From Pseudomonadota bacterium (GTDB lineage Bacteria > Pseudomonadota > Gammaproteobacteria > Burkholderiales > Rhodocyclaceae): DNA of 64,000 nucleotides. The first letter of the stretch is position 1. Each line of letters starts with the position of its first letter. Made by a program: the position numbers and the translations under genes. This document shows positions 20,033-28,847 of the stretch, one piece after another. Below the pieces are notes generated by a model that had not been told where the DNA came from, searched no databases, and worked only from the letters and a program-made list of their open reading frames with translations. The stretch is from the NCBI GenBank assembly GCA_018241685.1, contig JAFEDJ010000031.1, forward strand, positions 122,952 to 186,951. Reading direction: 5' to 3'.

Positions 20033-22495
20033 TCAGTTGGCCTTTCGCCGTTGAAGGCGAAGGGCATTCAAGACGACGAACAGGGAACTGGCAGACATGC
20101 CGATGCCAGCCATCCAGGGCGTCACAAGGCCGGACATGGCCAGTGGCACCGCAGTGAAATTGTAGGCGAAGGACCACCACAGGTTCTGCCGGATGATATG
20201 CAGCGCCCGCCGTGAGAGCCCGACGCCGTCCGCCAGCGCCCCCAGGCGCGCGCCGAGCAGCACGATGTCCGCCTGGTTGCGGGCCAGGTCCGTACCGCCG
20301 CCCATGGCGATCGACACCTGCGCCTGGGCCAGCACCGGCGCGTCGTTCACGCCATCGCCAACCATTGCCACCACCGTACCGCCGTGCTGCAGCCGGGTCA
20401 GTTCGGCATGTTTGTCCTCCGGCGTCATGCCGCCCACCGCGCGGGAAACCCCCAGGCGCGTACCGAGTTCGGCAACGGTAGCCGGCGTGTCCCCGCTGAA
20501 GATCGACAGGTCGATCCCCTTGCCGCGCAAGGCCTCGAAAGTGGCAGGGCAATCCTCACGCAGCCCATCGCTGAGTGCAAAACCCGCAATCCAGCCGGCC
20601 GACGAGCCCAGAGCCACGACGGTTCGGCCCGAACGCTCGTCCTCAAGCAAGGCCGCCGGAATCGGCGTGCCCGTCAGTTCGGCCACGAAACCCGGACGAC
20701 CGATCCGATGGACCACGCCGGCAAGCTCGCCGGCCACGCCCTGCCCGGTCGTGGCCTTGATGGCTCCCACAGGAGCACCCGGAGCGGTCGCAGCCGCCAG
20801 CCTGATGGCCGTCGCGATGGCATGCTCCGCCCCCTGCTCCAGCCCCGACGCCACAGCCAGGGCTTCTTCTTCGGATAGCCCGCCGAGCAGACGGACCTGC
20901 TCGATCCGCATAGCCCCGTAAGTCAGGGTGCCCGTCTTGTCGAAGACGAAATGCTGGGCCTTGGCCAGCGCCTCGACCGCGTGCCCACGCGTCACCAGCA
21001 CCCCCATACGCGCCAGCGCGTCGGTCGCCACGGTGAGCGCCACCGGCGTCGCCAAGGACAGCGCACACGGACAGCTGACGACCAGCACCGACACGAAGAC
21101 CCACAATGCCCGGTCCGGATCGAACCACCACCAGCCCGCCGCGGTAAGCGTCGCCAGAACCAGCAGCACGATGATGAACCAGGCTGCCACCTGGTCGGCC
21201 TGCTGCACCACCCGCGGCTTCTCAGCCGACGCCCGTTCCATCAGCTGACGGATCGCCGCCAGGCGGGTGTGTTCGCCGGTACGGGTGACGCGCACGCACA
21301 GCGGACTGGTGACATTGATGCTGCCTCCGGTCACCTCGTTGCCCGGCGCCTTGGGCACCGGCCGGCTCTCGCCGGTCAGCAGCGCTTCATTGGCCTCGCT
21401 CTGCCCTTCGACGACGACGCCGTCCGCCGGCACAGCCTCGCCCGGCTTGACGCGGATCACATCGCCCGTCAGCAGCTGGGACACCGGGACCTTCTCCCCA
21501 TCCAGAGCCGGATAGGCCGGCAGACGCTCGGCGAAAGCCGGCAAGGCCTTGCCCATCTCTTCTACGCCGCGCACGGCCTTCTGCCGCGCCAGCATCTCCA
21601 CGTAGCGGCCGCACAGCAGGAAGAAGACGAACATCGTCACCGAATCGAAATACACCTCCCCCTTACCAGCCAGCGTCGCCCAGCAACTGGCCAGGAAGGC
21701 CGCCCCTACCCCCAGCGCAACGGGTACGTCCATACCCAGCCGGCGCAGGCGTATGTCGCGGATCGCGTGACTGAAGAACGGCGCGGCGGAATACAGCACG
21801 ACGGGTGCGGTCAGGATCAGGCTCGCCCAGCGCATCAGCTGCTCGATGTCGGCGGTCATGTCACCCGCCTCGGCGATGTACACCGGGAAGGCATACATCA
21901 TGACCTGCATCATGCCGAAGCCGGCCACGAACAGGCGCCACAAGGCGGAGCGGCGCTCCCGCTGGGAAATCTGCTCGGAACGCGCCGCGTCATAAGGATA
22001 GGCGCGGTAGCCGATGGCGTGGATGGCCGCCAGGATGTCCGACAGCTTGATGCGCCGCTCATCCCAGCGCACGCGCGCACGCCGCGTCGCGTAGTTGATG
22101 TCCACCGCCGTCACGCCGGGCTGGTGGGCCACGTGCTGCTCGTTCAGCCAGATGCACGCGGCGCAGGTGATGCCCTCGAGGATCAGCGCCGCCTCGCGCT
22201 CGTGTTCGCCGATGGGCTTGACGAAGCCCTGCTGGAAATCCGGATGGTCGAACAGCCCGAGGTCCTTCAGCTCGTCGGGCATCGCCTCGCGGGCCTGCTC
22301 GGGCATCGCATCGCGGCGCTTGTAGTAATCGACGAGGCCGCTGCTGACGATGGACTCGGCCACCGCCTGGCAGCCGGTGCAGCACATGTGATGCGGAACA
22401 CCCTCAATATCGACGGGGAGATCTACATCTGCGGGAATGGGGAGCCCGCAGTGGTAGCAATCATGCTCGGGCAGAACAGGGGAAGGGGACGACAA
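20033..22495 (-). CDS. ccoI: copper-transporting P-type ATPase for cbb3 oxidase (CcoI/FixI)
   Basis: An 820-residue P1B-type ATPase supplying copper to cbb3 oxidase. A Cys-rich N-terminus (CYHCGLPIP, HHMCCTGCQA) precedes a heavy-metal domain with the CxxC ITCAACIW, then membrane helices, the TGES actuator loop, the CPC channel motif (SCPCALSLATP), the phosphorylation site DKTGTLT and the hinge GDGVNDAPVL. The extra cysteines are characteristic of CcoI as opposed to CopA. The first codon that supports the frame is TTG at 22495. The structural genes ccoNOPQ and ccoGH are not in the window. Confidence 0.95.
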   Translation of the reverse strand: MSSPSPVLPEHDCYHCGLPIPADVDLPVDIEGVPHHMCCTGCQAVAESIVSSGLVDYYKRRDAMPEQAREAMPDELKDLGLFDHPDFQQGFVKPIGEHEREAALILEGITCAACIWLNEQHVAHQPGVTAVDINYATRRARVRWDERRIKLSDILAAIHAIGYRAYPYDAARSEQISQRERRSALWRLFVAGFGMMQVMMYAFPVYIAEAGDMTADIEQLMRWASLILTAPVVLYSAAPFFSHAIRDIRLRRLGMDVPVALGVGAAFLASCWATLAGKGEVYFDSVTMFVFFLLCGRYVEMLARQKAVRGVEEMGKALPAFAERLPAYPALDGEKVPVSQLLTGDVIRVKPGEAVPADGVVVEGQSEANEALLTGESRPVPKAPGNEVTGGSINVTSPLCVRVTRTGEHTRLAAIRQLMERASAEKPRVVQQADQVAAWFIIVLLVLATLTAAGWWWFDPDRALWVFVSVLVVSCPCALSLATPVALTVATDALARMGVLVTRGHAVEALAKAQHFVFDKTGTLTYGAMRIEQVRLLGGLSEEEALAVASGLEQGAEHAIATAIRLAAATAPGAPVGAIKATTGQGVAGELAGVVHRIGRPGFVAELTGTPIPAALLEDERSGRTVVALGSSAGWIAGFALSDGLREDCPATFEALRGKGIDLSIFSGDTPATVAELGTRLGVSRAVGGMTPEDKHAELTRLQHGGTVVAMVGDGVNDAPVLAQAQVSIAMGGGTDLARNQADIVLLGARLGALADGVGLSRRALHIIRQNLWWSFAYNFTAVPLAMSGLVTPWMAGIGMSASSLFVVLNALRLQRRKAN

Positions 22496-22612
22496 CGAAG
22501 GCCTCGCACAGGACTCGCCGGCGACCGGACGGTGGCCACCGGGAAAACACGCCTTTTAACACAAAGCAGCCCCCCGCGGCGAACCGCCCCTCCCGGACGG
22601 CAGCCGGGCGGG

Positions 22613-23617
22613 CTACAGCCGCGACGGATCGAAACCGGTTTCCCGGTAGATCGAGCGGATCAGGTCGCTGCCAATGCGGGCCTCCATCTTCTGATGGACC
22701 GGCAGCATGGCTTTCTTGAAGGCCAGGCGCTCTTCCTTGTTGGGCACATACACCTGCACCTTACCGCTCTTCTTGATCGCTTCCAGCGCCTTGTCGTTCT
22801 CTTCCTTGGCAATACGGTTGGCGTAGACCGTCGCTTCCCGCATCGCCTGCTCGAGCTGGCCGCGCACATCGGCGGGCAGACCATCCCAGAACCGCTTGTT
22901 GGCGATGACCGCGTAACCGAGATAGCCGTGATTGGTCACCGTCAGGTACTTCTGCACCTCGTGCATCTTCTGGGTGTAGGTGTTCGAATGCGGATTTTCG
23001 GTACCGTCGACGACGCCGGTCTTCAGCCCCTGATACACCTCAGAGAAAGCCATCACCTGCGGCAGGCCACCAACGGCGCGGATCTCCTCCTCCAGCACCT
23101 TCGACGACTGGATCCGCAGCTTCTTGCCACGCAGGTCGGCCGGCGTACGGATCGGCGTGTTCGCAGAGAAGGACTTGAAGCCATTGTCCCAGTAAGCCAG
23201 GCCGACGATACCCTTCGATTCGAGCTTCTTCAGGATACTGGCCCCAACCGGCCCCTGCGTCACCCGATGCAGATCGGCGTAGTCGTCGAAGATGTAGGGC
23301 AGGTCAAAGACCTCGAACTCCTTCACGCCCAGCGGGCCGAACTTGGCCAGGGACGGCGCCAGCATCTGCACGACACCCAGCTGCAGGGCTTCGAGTTCTT
23401 CCTTGTCCTTGTACAACGTGCTGTTCGGATAGACCTCCACCTTGACCTTGCCGCGGGTCAGCTCCTCCGCGCGCTTTTTGAAATACTCGGAGGCCTTGCC
23501 CTTTGGGGTGTCCGCTGCAACCACGTGGCTGAACTTGATCACAATGGGTGCCTGAGCGGCGGCCATCGCGCACATCCCCATGGCGAGCAGGCCGAACAGC
23601 AAGCTACGCAAACGCAT
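22613..23617 (-). CDS. dctP: TRAP transporter C4-dicarboxylate-binding protein DctP
   Basis: A 334-residue periplasmic binding protein (signal peptide through AMAAAQ). APIVIKFSHVVAADTPKGKA, KLRIQSSKVLEEEI and the conserved Arg around GKKLRIQ, plus VYQGLKTGVVDGTENP, are DctP-family hallmarks; the Arg typically clamps a carboxylate of the ligand. I start at ATG 23617, preceded by GGAG at 8 bases; two upstream ATGs are in frame. No dctQ or dctM follows: the next gene is ccoI, 117 bases on. It is divergent from dctS-dctR, which probably control it. Confidence 0.93.
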   Translation of the reverse strand: MRLRSLLFGLLAMGMCAMAAAQAPIVIKFSHVVAADTPKGKASEYFKKRAEELTRGKVKVEVYPNSTLYKDKEELEALQLGVVQMLAPSLAKFGPLGVKEFEVFDLPYIFDDYADLHRVTQGPVGASILKKLESKGIVGLAYWDNGFKSFSANTPIRTPADLRGKKLRIQSSKVLEEEIRAVGGLPQVMAFSEVYQGLKTGVVDGTENPHSNTYTQKMHEVQKYLTVTNHGYLGYAVIANKRFWDGLPADVRGQLEQAMREATVYANRIAKEENDKALEAIKKSGKVQVYVPNKEERLAFKKAMLPVHQKMEARIGSDLIRSIYRETGFDPSRL

Positions 23618-23684
23618 TCCAATCTCCATCATCGGCAGTCGAGGCGGCATGGTACATGAGCCGCAATTCCGGCAGACTGCAACG

Positions 23685-23738
23685 CCACACTGTGGAAGAC
23701 GGCACCAACAGACTCAATTGTGGTCATCCGCAGTGTGG
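23685..23738. promoter_or_regulatory. paired palindromes between dctP and dctS, likely DctR sites
   Basis: Two similar 11-base motifs lie in the divergent gap: CCACACTGTGG (23685-23695, a perfect palindrome around one base) and CCGCAGTGTGG (23728-23738, one mismatch). Their centres are 43 bases apart, about four helical turns, so dimers would sit on the same DNA face. A LuxR-type regulator (dctR) is encoded next door, making this the natural binding region. No sigma-54 promoter with correct spacing was found. Confidence 0.45.
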
Positions 23739-23794
23739 AAACATCGAATGGCTCAAAAATGCCAGTCCGGCGATAAACAGGAATCCTCCCATTC

Positions 23795-25771
23795 GTGATT
23801 CTCAACCCGTTGCCCCCATCGAATTCAGCCTCTCCGCCACCGAGCTGGTACTGGAGCCTGCCCTACGCCGCCGTGGCCCTGTTCATCGCCACGATGGCGA
23901 CGCTGCTGTGGCTGACCCACCGCCAGGACGCCGAAGAACAGCGCGCCACGCTGATCAACGACGTGCTGTGGATGGAGCAGAACTTGTCCTTCCAATTCGA
24001 GCGCAATGACGCGCAGCTGACCCAGCTCGGCCCTGCCCTGCTGGCCAGCGGCCGCCTGAACTCCACGGCCGAAGCGCGCATCCGGCAGGCCCTTGACCCG
24101 GAAAGCGGCCTGATCCGGGTACTGTGGCTCGACGCCGGCGGGCGCGTCAAAGGTTCCGAGCCCCCCTACACCGACAGCCACCTGGTCGGTGAGGCATCGG
24201 GCACCTTTCCGTCGTCGTCCGCCTATCGCCTGGCCCGCTCCCTCGGTCGGCCAGTGTACAGCGAGGCCTACGCCGTTCTCGACAATCAGACCCAGTTCGA
24301 GGTCCACGTACCGATCTTCGACGGCGGCCGCTACCTGGGCTCGGTGGTCGGCGTTTATTCACTGAACAACATGCTGGCCCACCAGATTCCGTGGTGGTTT
24401 TCCGAGCGCTACCGGGTATCCGTCAGCAACAACCTGGGCACCGAAATCGCCGCCAAATCCAAGGTTTCCCCGCTGTCCAGCCTCAACTACGAGATCCCCT
24501 TCGAGCCCCCCGGCCACGGTCTAACGGTCAACGTCACCGCCTACAAGAGCGAGGTGCGCTGGATTCCGCTTCTGCTGATGGGCTCCCTCGGCGTCCTTGG
24601 CGCGGCCATCGTATGGAGCCTGTGGCAGTTGCGCCGCCACATGAAGCGTCGCCAACAGGCGGAACTGGCCCTCAGCGCCGAACACGCCTTCCGCAAGGCG
24701 ATGGAGGACTCCCTCAACACCGGCATGCGTGCCCGCGACCTGAGCGGCAAGATCACCTACGTGAATCCGGCCTTCTGCCGCATGGTCGGCTGGAACGCCG
24801 ATGAGCTGGTCGGCCTGATGCCGCCGATGCCCTACTGGGCGCCGGAAGCGCTGGAGCGCACCCGCGCCGTGCACGAACTGGTGCTGGGGGGCAATGCGCC
24901 GCCCCAGGGCATGGAAATCCGCCTGATGCGGCGCAACGGCGAGCGCTTCGATGCCCTGCTCATCGAAGCACCGCTGATCGACTCCAACGGCAAGCACATC
25001 GGCTGGATGGGCTCGGTGGTGGATGTCACCGAACAGAAGCGCGCCCAGGAACTCGCCCGCCAGCAGCAGGAGCGCCTGCAGGCCACCGCTCGCCTCGTCA
25101 CCATGGGCGAGATGGCTTCGACCCTCGCCCACGAACTCAACCAACCGCTGGCTGCGATCTCCAGCTACAACACGGGTTGCCTGAACATGCTCGGCAACGG
25201 CGACCTGCCGAAGAAAGAGCTGACGACCATCCTCGAAAAGATCGGCAAGCAGGCCCAGCGGGCCGGGCAGATCATCCGGCGGGTGCACACCTTCGTGCGG
25301 CGCAGCGAGCCCAAGTTCGAACCGGTGGACGTGAACACCATCCTGCGGGAAGCCGTCGGCCTGGTGGAGCCCGACGCCGACCGGCGCGGCGTCCTCATCG
25401 AACTGGAACTGGAAGACAACCTGCCCTGCGTCGACGCAGACCCGGTGATGATCGAACAGGTCGCAGTCAACCTGATCCGCAACGGCATGGACGCAATGGA
25501 GGACAACCCACGCGAAACCCGCCGCCTGCTGATCCGGACCCAGCGTCAGAACGGTACGCTGCTCTGCGACGTGGCCGACCGCGGCGTCGGCATCCCGCCC
25601 GAGGTCGCCGAAAAGCTGTTCGCCCCCTTCTTCACGACCAAGGCCGAAGGCATGGGCATCGGGCTTAACATCTGCCGTTCGATCGCCGAACTCCACCGGG
25701 GCCGCCTGAACTTCGAGAACAACCCGGGCGGTGGTACGATTTTCCACTTCTCCCTGCCGATCCCGTCATGA
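23795..25771 (+). CDS. dctS: sensor histidine kinase DctS-like
   Basis: A 658-residue membrane kinase. An N-terminal helix (residues about 18-38), a periplasmic sensor domain and a second helix (WIPLLLMGSLGVLGAAIVW, about residue 260) are followed by a PAS domain (TYVNPAFCRMVGWNADEL, to about 415), a phosphoacceptor region (GEMASTLAHELNQPLAAISS) and an ATPase domain (NLIRNGMDAMEDN, DRGVGIPPEV, GMGIGLNICRSI). The layout matches DctS of the Rhodobacter DctSR system that senses C4-dicarboxylates. The start is GTG at 23795 with an AGGA upstream. The stop overlaps dctR (ATGA). Confidence 0.85.
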   Translation: MILNPLPPSNSASPPPSWYWSLPYAAVALFIATMATLLWLTHRQDAEEQRATLINDVLWMEQNLSFQFERNDAQLTQLGPALLASGRLNSTAEARIRQALDPESGLIRVLWLDAGGRVKGSEPPYTDSHLVGEASGTFPSSSAYRLARSLGRPVYSEAYAVLDNQTQFEVHVPIFDGGRYLGSVVGVYSLNNMLAHQIPWWFSERYRVSVSNNLGTEIAAKSKVSPLSSLNYEIPFEPPGHGLTVNVTAYKSEVRWIPLLLMGSLGVLGAAIVWSLWQLRRHMKRRQQAELALSAEHAFRKAMEDSLNTGMRARDLSGKITYVNPAFCRMVGWNADELVGLMPPMPYWAPEALERTRAVHELVLGGNAPPQGMEIRLMRRNGERFDALLIEAPLIDSNGKHIGWMGSVVDVTEQKRAQELARQQQERLQATARLVTMGEMASTLAHELNQPLAAISSYNTGCLNMLGNGDLPKKELTTILEKIGKQAQRAGQIIRRVHTFVRRSEPKFEPVDVNTILREAVGLVEPDADRRGVLIELELEDNLPCVDADPVMIEQVAVNLIRNGMDAMEDNPRETRRLLIRTQRQNGTLLCDVADRGVGIPPEVAEKLFAPFFTTKAEGMGIGLNICRSIAELHRGRLNFENNPGGGTIFHFSLPIPS

Positions 25772-26403
25772 GCACGCCCCTCGCCCACATTGTCGACGAC
25801 GACGAAGCCATCCGCGACGCCCTCACCTGGCTGTTCCGGACCCGTGAAGTGGCCAGCGCCGAATGGAGCTCCGCCGAGGAATTCCTGGCTGCCTGGCAGC
25901 CGGAGTGGCGCGGCTGTATCGTGCTGGACATCCGCATGCGGGAAATGAGCGGCCTGGAATGCTTCGACGTACTGCAGGAGCAAGGCAACACCCTCCCCGT
26001 CATCTTCCTCACTGGCCATGGCGACGTGCCGATGGCGGTCAGCGCGCTGAAGAAAGGCGCCTTCGACTTCCTCGAAAAGCCGTTCGAGGACAACGCACTG
26101 GTGGACGTGGTCATCCGCGCGCTGGCCAAGGACGCCAAGCGCCAGGCCAGCCAGGCCAGCCAAGCCTCGGTCGCCAATCATCTGGCCCTGCTCACACCGC
26201 GGGAGCAGGAAGTCATGAATCTCGTACTGGCCGGCAAATTCAACAAGGTCATCGCCGACGAGCTGAGCATCTCGATGCGTACCGTGGAAGTTCACCGCGC
26301 GCGGGTCTTCGAAAAGATGGGCGTCCGCTCTGCTGTCGAGCTGGCCCAACTGCTCGCACCAAGCCGTGACAAAGGGTCCGGTAGCGACTCAGGGGAACAC
26401 TGA
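25768..26403 (+). CDS. dctR: response regulator DctR-like (FixJ/LuxR type)
   Basis: A 211-residue regulator: receiver domain (acidic VDDDEA, phosphoacceptor Asp54 in VLDIRM, TGHGD, KP in LEKPFED) and a LuxR-type helix-turn-helix (LTPREQEVMNLVLAGKFNKV, SISMRTVEVHRARV). The linker holds a small QAS repeat. FixJ-family regulators activate sigma-70 promoters. The gene is translationally coupled to dctS; its last 15 bases overlap the convergent tilS gene, an unusually tight tail-to-tail arrangement without room for a terminator. Confidence 0.9.
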   Translation: MSTPLAHIVDDDEAIRDALTWLFRTREVASAEWSSAEEFLAAWQPEWRGCIVLDIRMREMSGLECFDVLQEQGNTLPVIFLTGHGDVPMAVSALKKGAFDFLEKPFEDNALVDVVIRALAKDAKRQASQASQASVANHLALLTPREQEVMNLVLAGKFNKVIADELSISMRTVEVHRARVFEKMGVRSAVELAQLLAPSRDKGSGSDSGEH

Positions 26404-27723
26404 CCAGCGCGGCAGGATACCCGCTGCCCCCGGCGGACAGGCGAATTCGGCAGCCACGCCGACCCCGGCGATCCACGCCAGGCGCTCATCCACCCATAGC
26501 ATCGGAACCGTATCCCGCAGCCAAGGGGGAATGCCCGCTTCCTGCCACAGGTTTTTCAGACTGCGGGAAGGCCTGCCCGCGTTCAGACGCATGCGCGCGC
26601 TCGTCCTCCTGCGCCCGACCCAGCATGACCCCGCCGCGAGCAGATCAGCCGCCAGCCCCCGCCCGGACACGGCGCTGAAATCCAGCACACCGCCAGCCCA
26701 CGGCAAGGCGGCTTCACCACGCCACGGGCGGAAATCGACCACTTCTACGGGCACGGTCGCCGCCTCCAGCCACCAGCGCTCCCGATAGATGCACAGCGCG
26801 ACATCGCCCAACAGGATTCTCGAACCGGACGCGACGGAATCCTCCCGGAACTGCCGCTCAGCCTCCCGCAACCGCGCCTCATCTGGCATCGCCGCCCCCA
26901 CCTGCACCAGCAGGCGCCGCAGCAGATTGCGCAAACGGGCTGAGGACAAATCAAGCGCAGGGGCACGCAGCATCTGCATGCATCCCGGGATGCGCAGCTT
27001 CTCGACGTCGCTGTCTGCCAGTTCTTCCAGCAGCTCTTCCGCCTCACCGGCCAGCCGCCCCAGGCGGGCCAGATTAGCCGACGCACCGGTAAAACGTCCA
27101 TCCAGCTGCGGCAGGATTTCGTTGCGCAGGAAATTGCGGGAAAACGCCGTATCGGCGTTGCTGGGGTCATCCACCCAGCGCAGGCCATGCCGCTCCGCAT
27201 ACGCATGCAGCGCGGAACGTGGAACGTCCAGCAGCGGGCGCCAGATCCGGCCACCCGCGCCGACATCGACGAAGTTGCGCATGCCGGCCAGGCCCTTGAC
27301 GCCGCTACCGCGCAGCGCGCGGAAAAGAATGGTCTCGGCCTGATCGTCCCGATGGTGGGCCAGGGCCAGCACGCCGTCCCCCAGACCATCCAGAAGCGCG
27401 GCCCGACGCACTTCCCGCGCAGCCGCTTCCAGCCCGCCCGAATGCGCCCGATCCACCTGGACTTCACGAACCGCCAGCGGCACGGCGAGTGCCGCACATA
27501 GCTCGACGCAGGTGTCGCTCCAAACTTCGGAGCCCGCCACCAGGCCGTGGCGGACATGCATGGCGCTCACCTCGATCCTGAGCTCGCCCTGCAAACCGGC
27601 GAGCACATGCGTCAACACGGAAGAATCGAGGCCGCCGCTCAACCCGACCCGGACCGGGCCGGGTGCGAGGGAAAGTTGCCGCCAGCTCGCGGCAACCCGG
27701 GCAGCAAGCTCAGTCGACGGCAA
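26389..27723 (-). CDS. tilS: tRNA(Ile)-lysidine synthetase
   Basis: A 444-residue enzyme that modifies C34 of tRNA-Ile2 to lysidine so that it reads AUA. The PP-loop [15 protein letters not shown], the [19 protein letters not shown] segment and the C-terminal TilS domain ([20 protein letters not shown]) are clear. The first codon is TTG at 27723, which has a good AAGGAA ribosome site 3-5 bases ahead, inside the end of accA (14-base overlap). The C-terminus overlaps dctR. Confidence 0.93.
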   Translation of the reverse strand: MPSTELAARVAASWRQLSLAPGPVRVGLSGGLDSSVLTHVLAGLQGELRIEVSAMHVRHGLVAGSEVWSDTCVELCAALAVPLAVREVQVDRAHSGGLEAAAREVRRAALLDGLGDGVLALAHHRDDQAETILFRALRGSGVKGLAGMRNFVDVGAGGRIWRPLLDVPRSALHAYAERHGLRWVDDPSNADTAFSRNFLRNEILPQLDGRFTGASANLARLGRLAGEAEELLEELADSDVEKLRIPGCMQMLRAPALDLSSARLRNLLRRLLVQVGAAMPDEARLREAERQFREDSVASGSRILLGDVALCIYRERWWLEAATVPVEVVDFRPWRGEAALPWAGGVLDFSAVSGRGLAADLLAAGSCWVGRRRTSARMRLNAGRPSRSLKNLWQEAGIPPWLRDTVPMLWVDERLAWIAGVGVAAEFACPPGAAGILPRWSVFP

Positions 27724-28678
27724 TTTCCTTGAACTTGCCGTAACTCATCAGGCGCTCGAAACGGCGCTCGAGCAGCTCCGACGGCGACAGCTCGGACACC
27801 TGGCGCAGCGCGTCCTGCAGCGCCCGCTTGAGGTTCTGCGCCATTGCCCGATGGTCGCGATGGGCGCCGCCCACCGGCTCGTTCACCACCTTGTCGATGA
27901 GCCCCAAGGACTTGAGACGCGACGCGGTGATACCCATCGTCTCGGCCGCATCCGGCGCGCGATCAGCGCTTTTCCACAGGATGGACGCGCAACCTTCCGG
28001 CGAAATAACTGAATAGGTGGAGTACTGCAGCATCAGCAGCTGATCGCCAACCGCAATGGCCAGCGCGCCGCCCGAGCCACCTTCGCCGATGATCGTGCAG
28101 ATCAGCGGCACCTTGAGTTCCGCCATCACCAGCAGGTTGTGGCCGATGGCCTCCGACTGGCCGCGCTCTTCCGCATCGATACCCGGATAGGCGCCCGGCG
28201 TATCAACAAACGTAAACACCGGCAGGCCGAACTTCTCGGCCAGCTTCATCAAGCGCATCGCCTTGCGATAGCCCTCGGGGCGCGGCATACCGAAGTTGCG
28301 GAACAGCTTTTCCTTGGTATCGCGGCCCTTCTGATGGCCGATCACCATGCAGGACTGGCCGTTGAAACGGGCCAGGCCGCCAACGATCGCCTTGTCGTCG
28401 GCAAAGCTGCGATCACCGTGCAGTTCTTCAAAATCGGTAAAGATGTGCTGCACGTAGTCAAACGTATACGGACGCTGGGGATGACGCGCTACCAGCGCGC
28501 TCTGCCAAGGCGTCAGCTTGGCGTAGATATCCTTGGTCAGGCCGTGGTTTTTCTGCTCCAGCCGGGCGATCTCCTCGGAGATATCCACCGCCGAATCGTC
28601 CTGCACAAAGCGTAGTTCTTCGATCTTCGCCTCAAGCTCCGCAATAGGCTGCTCAAAATCTAGGAACGTTGTTTTCAT
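27710..28678 (-). CDS. accA: acetyl-CoA carboxylase carboxyltransferase subunit alpha
   Basis: A 322-residue subunit of acetyl-CoA carboxylase, the committed step of fatty acid synthesis. The start [19 protein letters not shown], the middle [34 protein letters not shown] and [15 protein letters not shown] are all typical. It is coupled to tilS by a 14-base overlap, a common pairing in betaproteobacteria. A TAAAAT -10-like element lies about 30 bases upstream in the divergent gap with murJ. Confidence 0.97.
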   Translation of the reverse strand: MKTTFLDFEQPIAELEAKIEELRFVQDDSAVDISEEIARLEQKNHGLTKDIYAKLTPWQSALVARHPQRPYTFDYVQHIFTDFEELHGDRSFADDKAIVGGLARFNGQSCMVIGHQKGRDTKEKLFRNFGMPRPEGYRKAMRLMKLAEKFGLPVFTFVDTPGAYPGIDAEERGQSEAIGHNLLVMAELKVPLICTIIGEGGSGGALAIAVGDQLLMLQYSTYSVISPEGCASILWKSADRAPDAAETMGITASRLKSLGLIDKVVNEPVGGAHRDHRAMAQNLKRALQDALRQVSELSPSELLERRFERLMSYGKFKEIAVD

Positions 28679-28847
28679 CCGGTCGAACTCATAGAAATTT
28701 TTGCCATTTTACCCTATCGACTCCCGCGACGGGCGTCGCACCCTGGTCAGCCCTGTTTTTACTGCAAAAATCGCATTGCTGCACAGCGCAATAAGCCGCT
28801 AACATCGCCCCTCTTTTTGGCTCGCCCCATCATTCCAAATGGCTTCG

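Noticed and set aside
22496..22612. GC-rich inverted segments between dctP and ccoI as a terminator
   Set aside because: Several short stems compete and none is followed by a clean T-run, so I do not call a terminator; partial attenuation is possible.
20951..23659. 902-codon plus-strand frame opposite ccoI and dctP
   Set aside because: It is antisense to two well-recognised genes; Arg/His/Gln-rich translation typical of the shadow of GC-rich DNA.
23618..23684. Sigma-54 promoter for dctP
   Set aside because: TGG and TGC elements occur, but never with the GG-N10-GC spacing, and the neighbouring regulator is LuxR-type without a sigma-54 domain.
26140..26170. QAS codon repeat in dctR as a repeat element
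   Set aside because: Only three short imperfect copies forming a flexible linker; no sign of a mobile or regulatory repeat.
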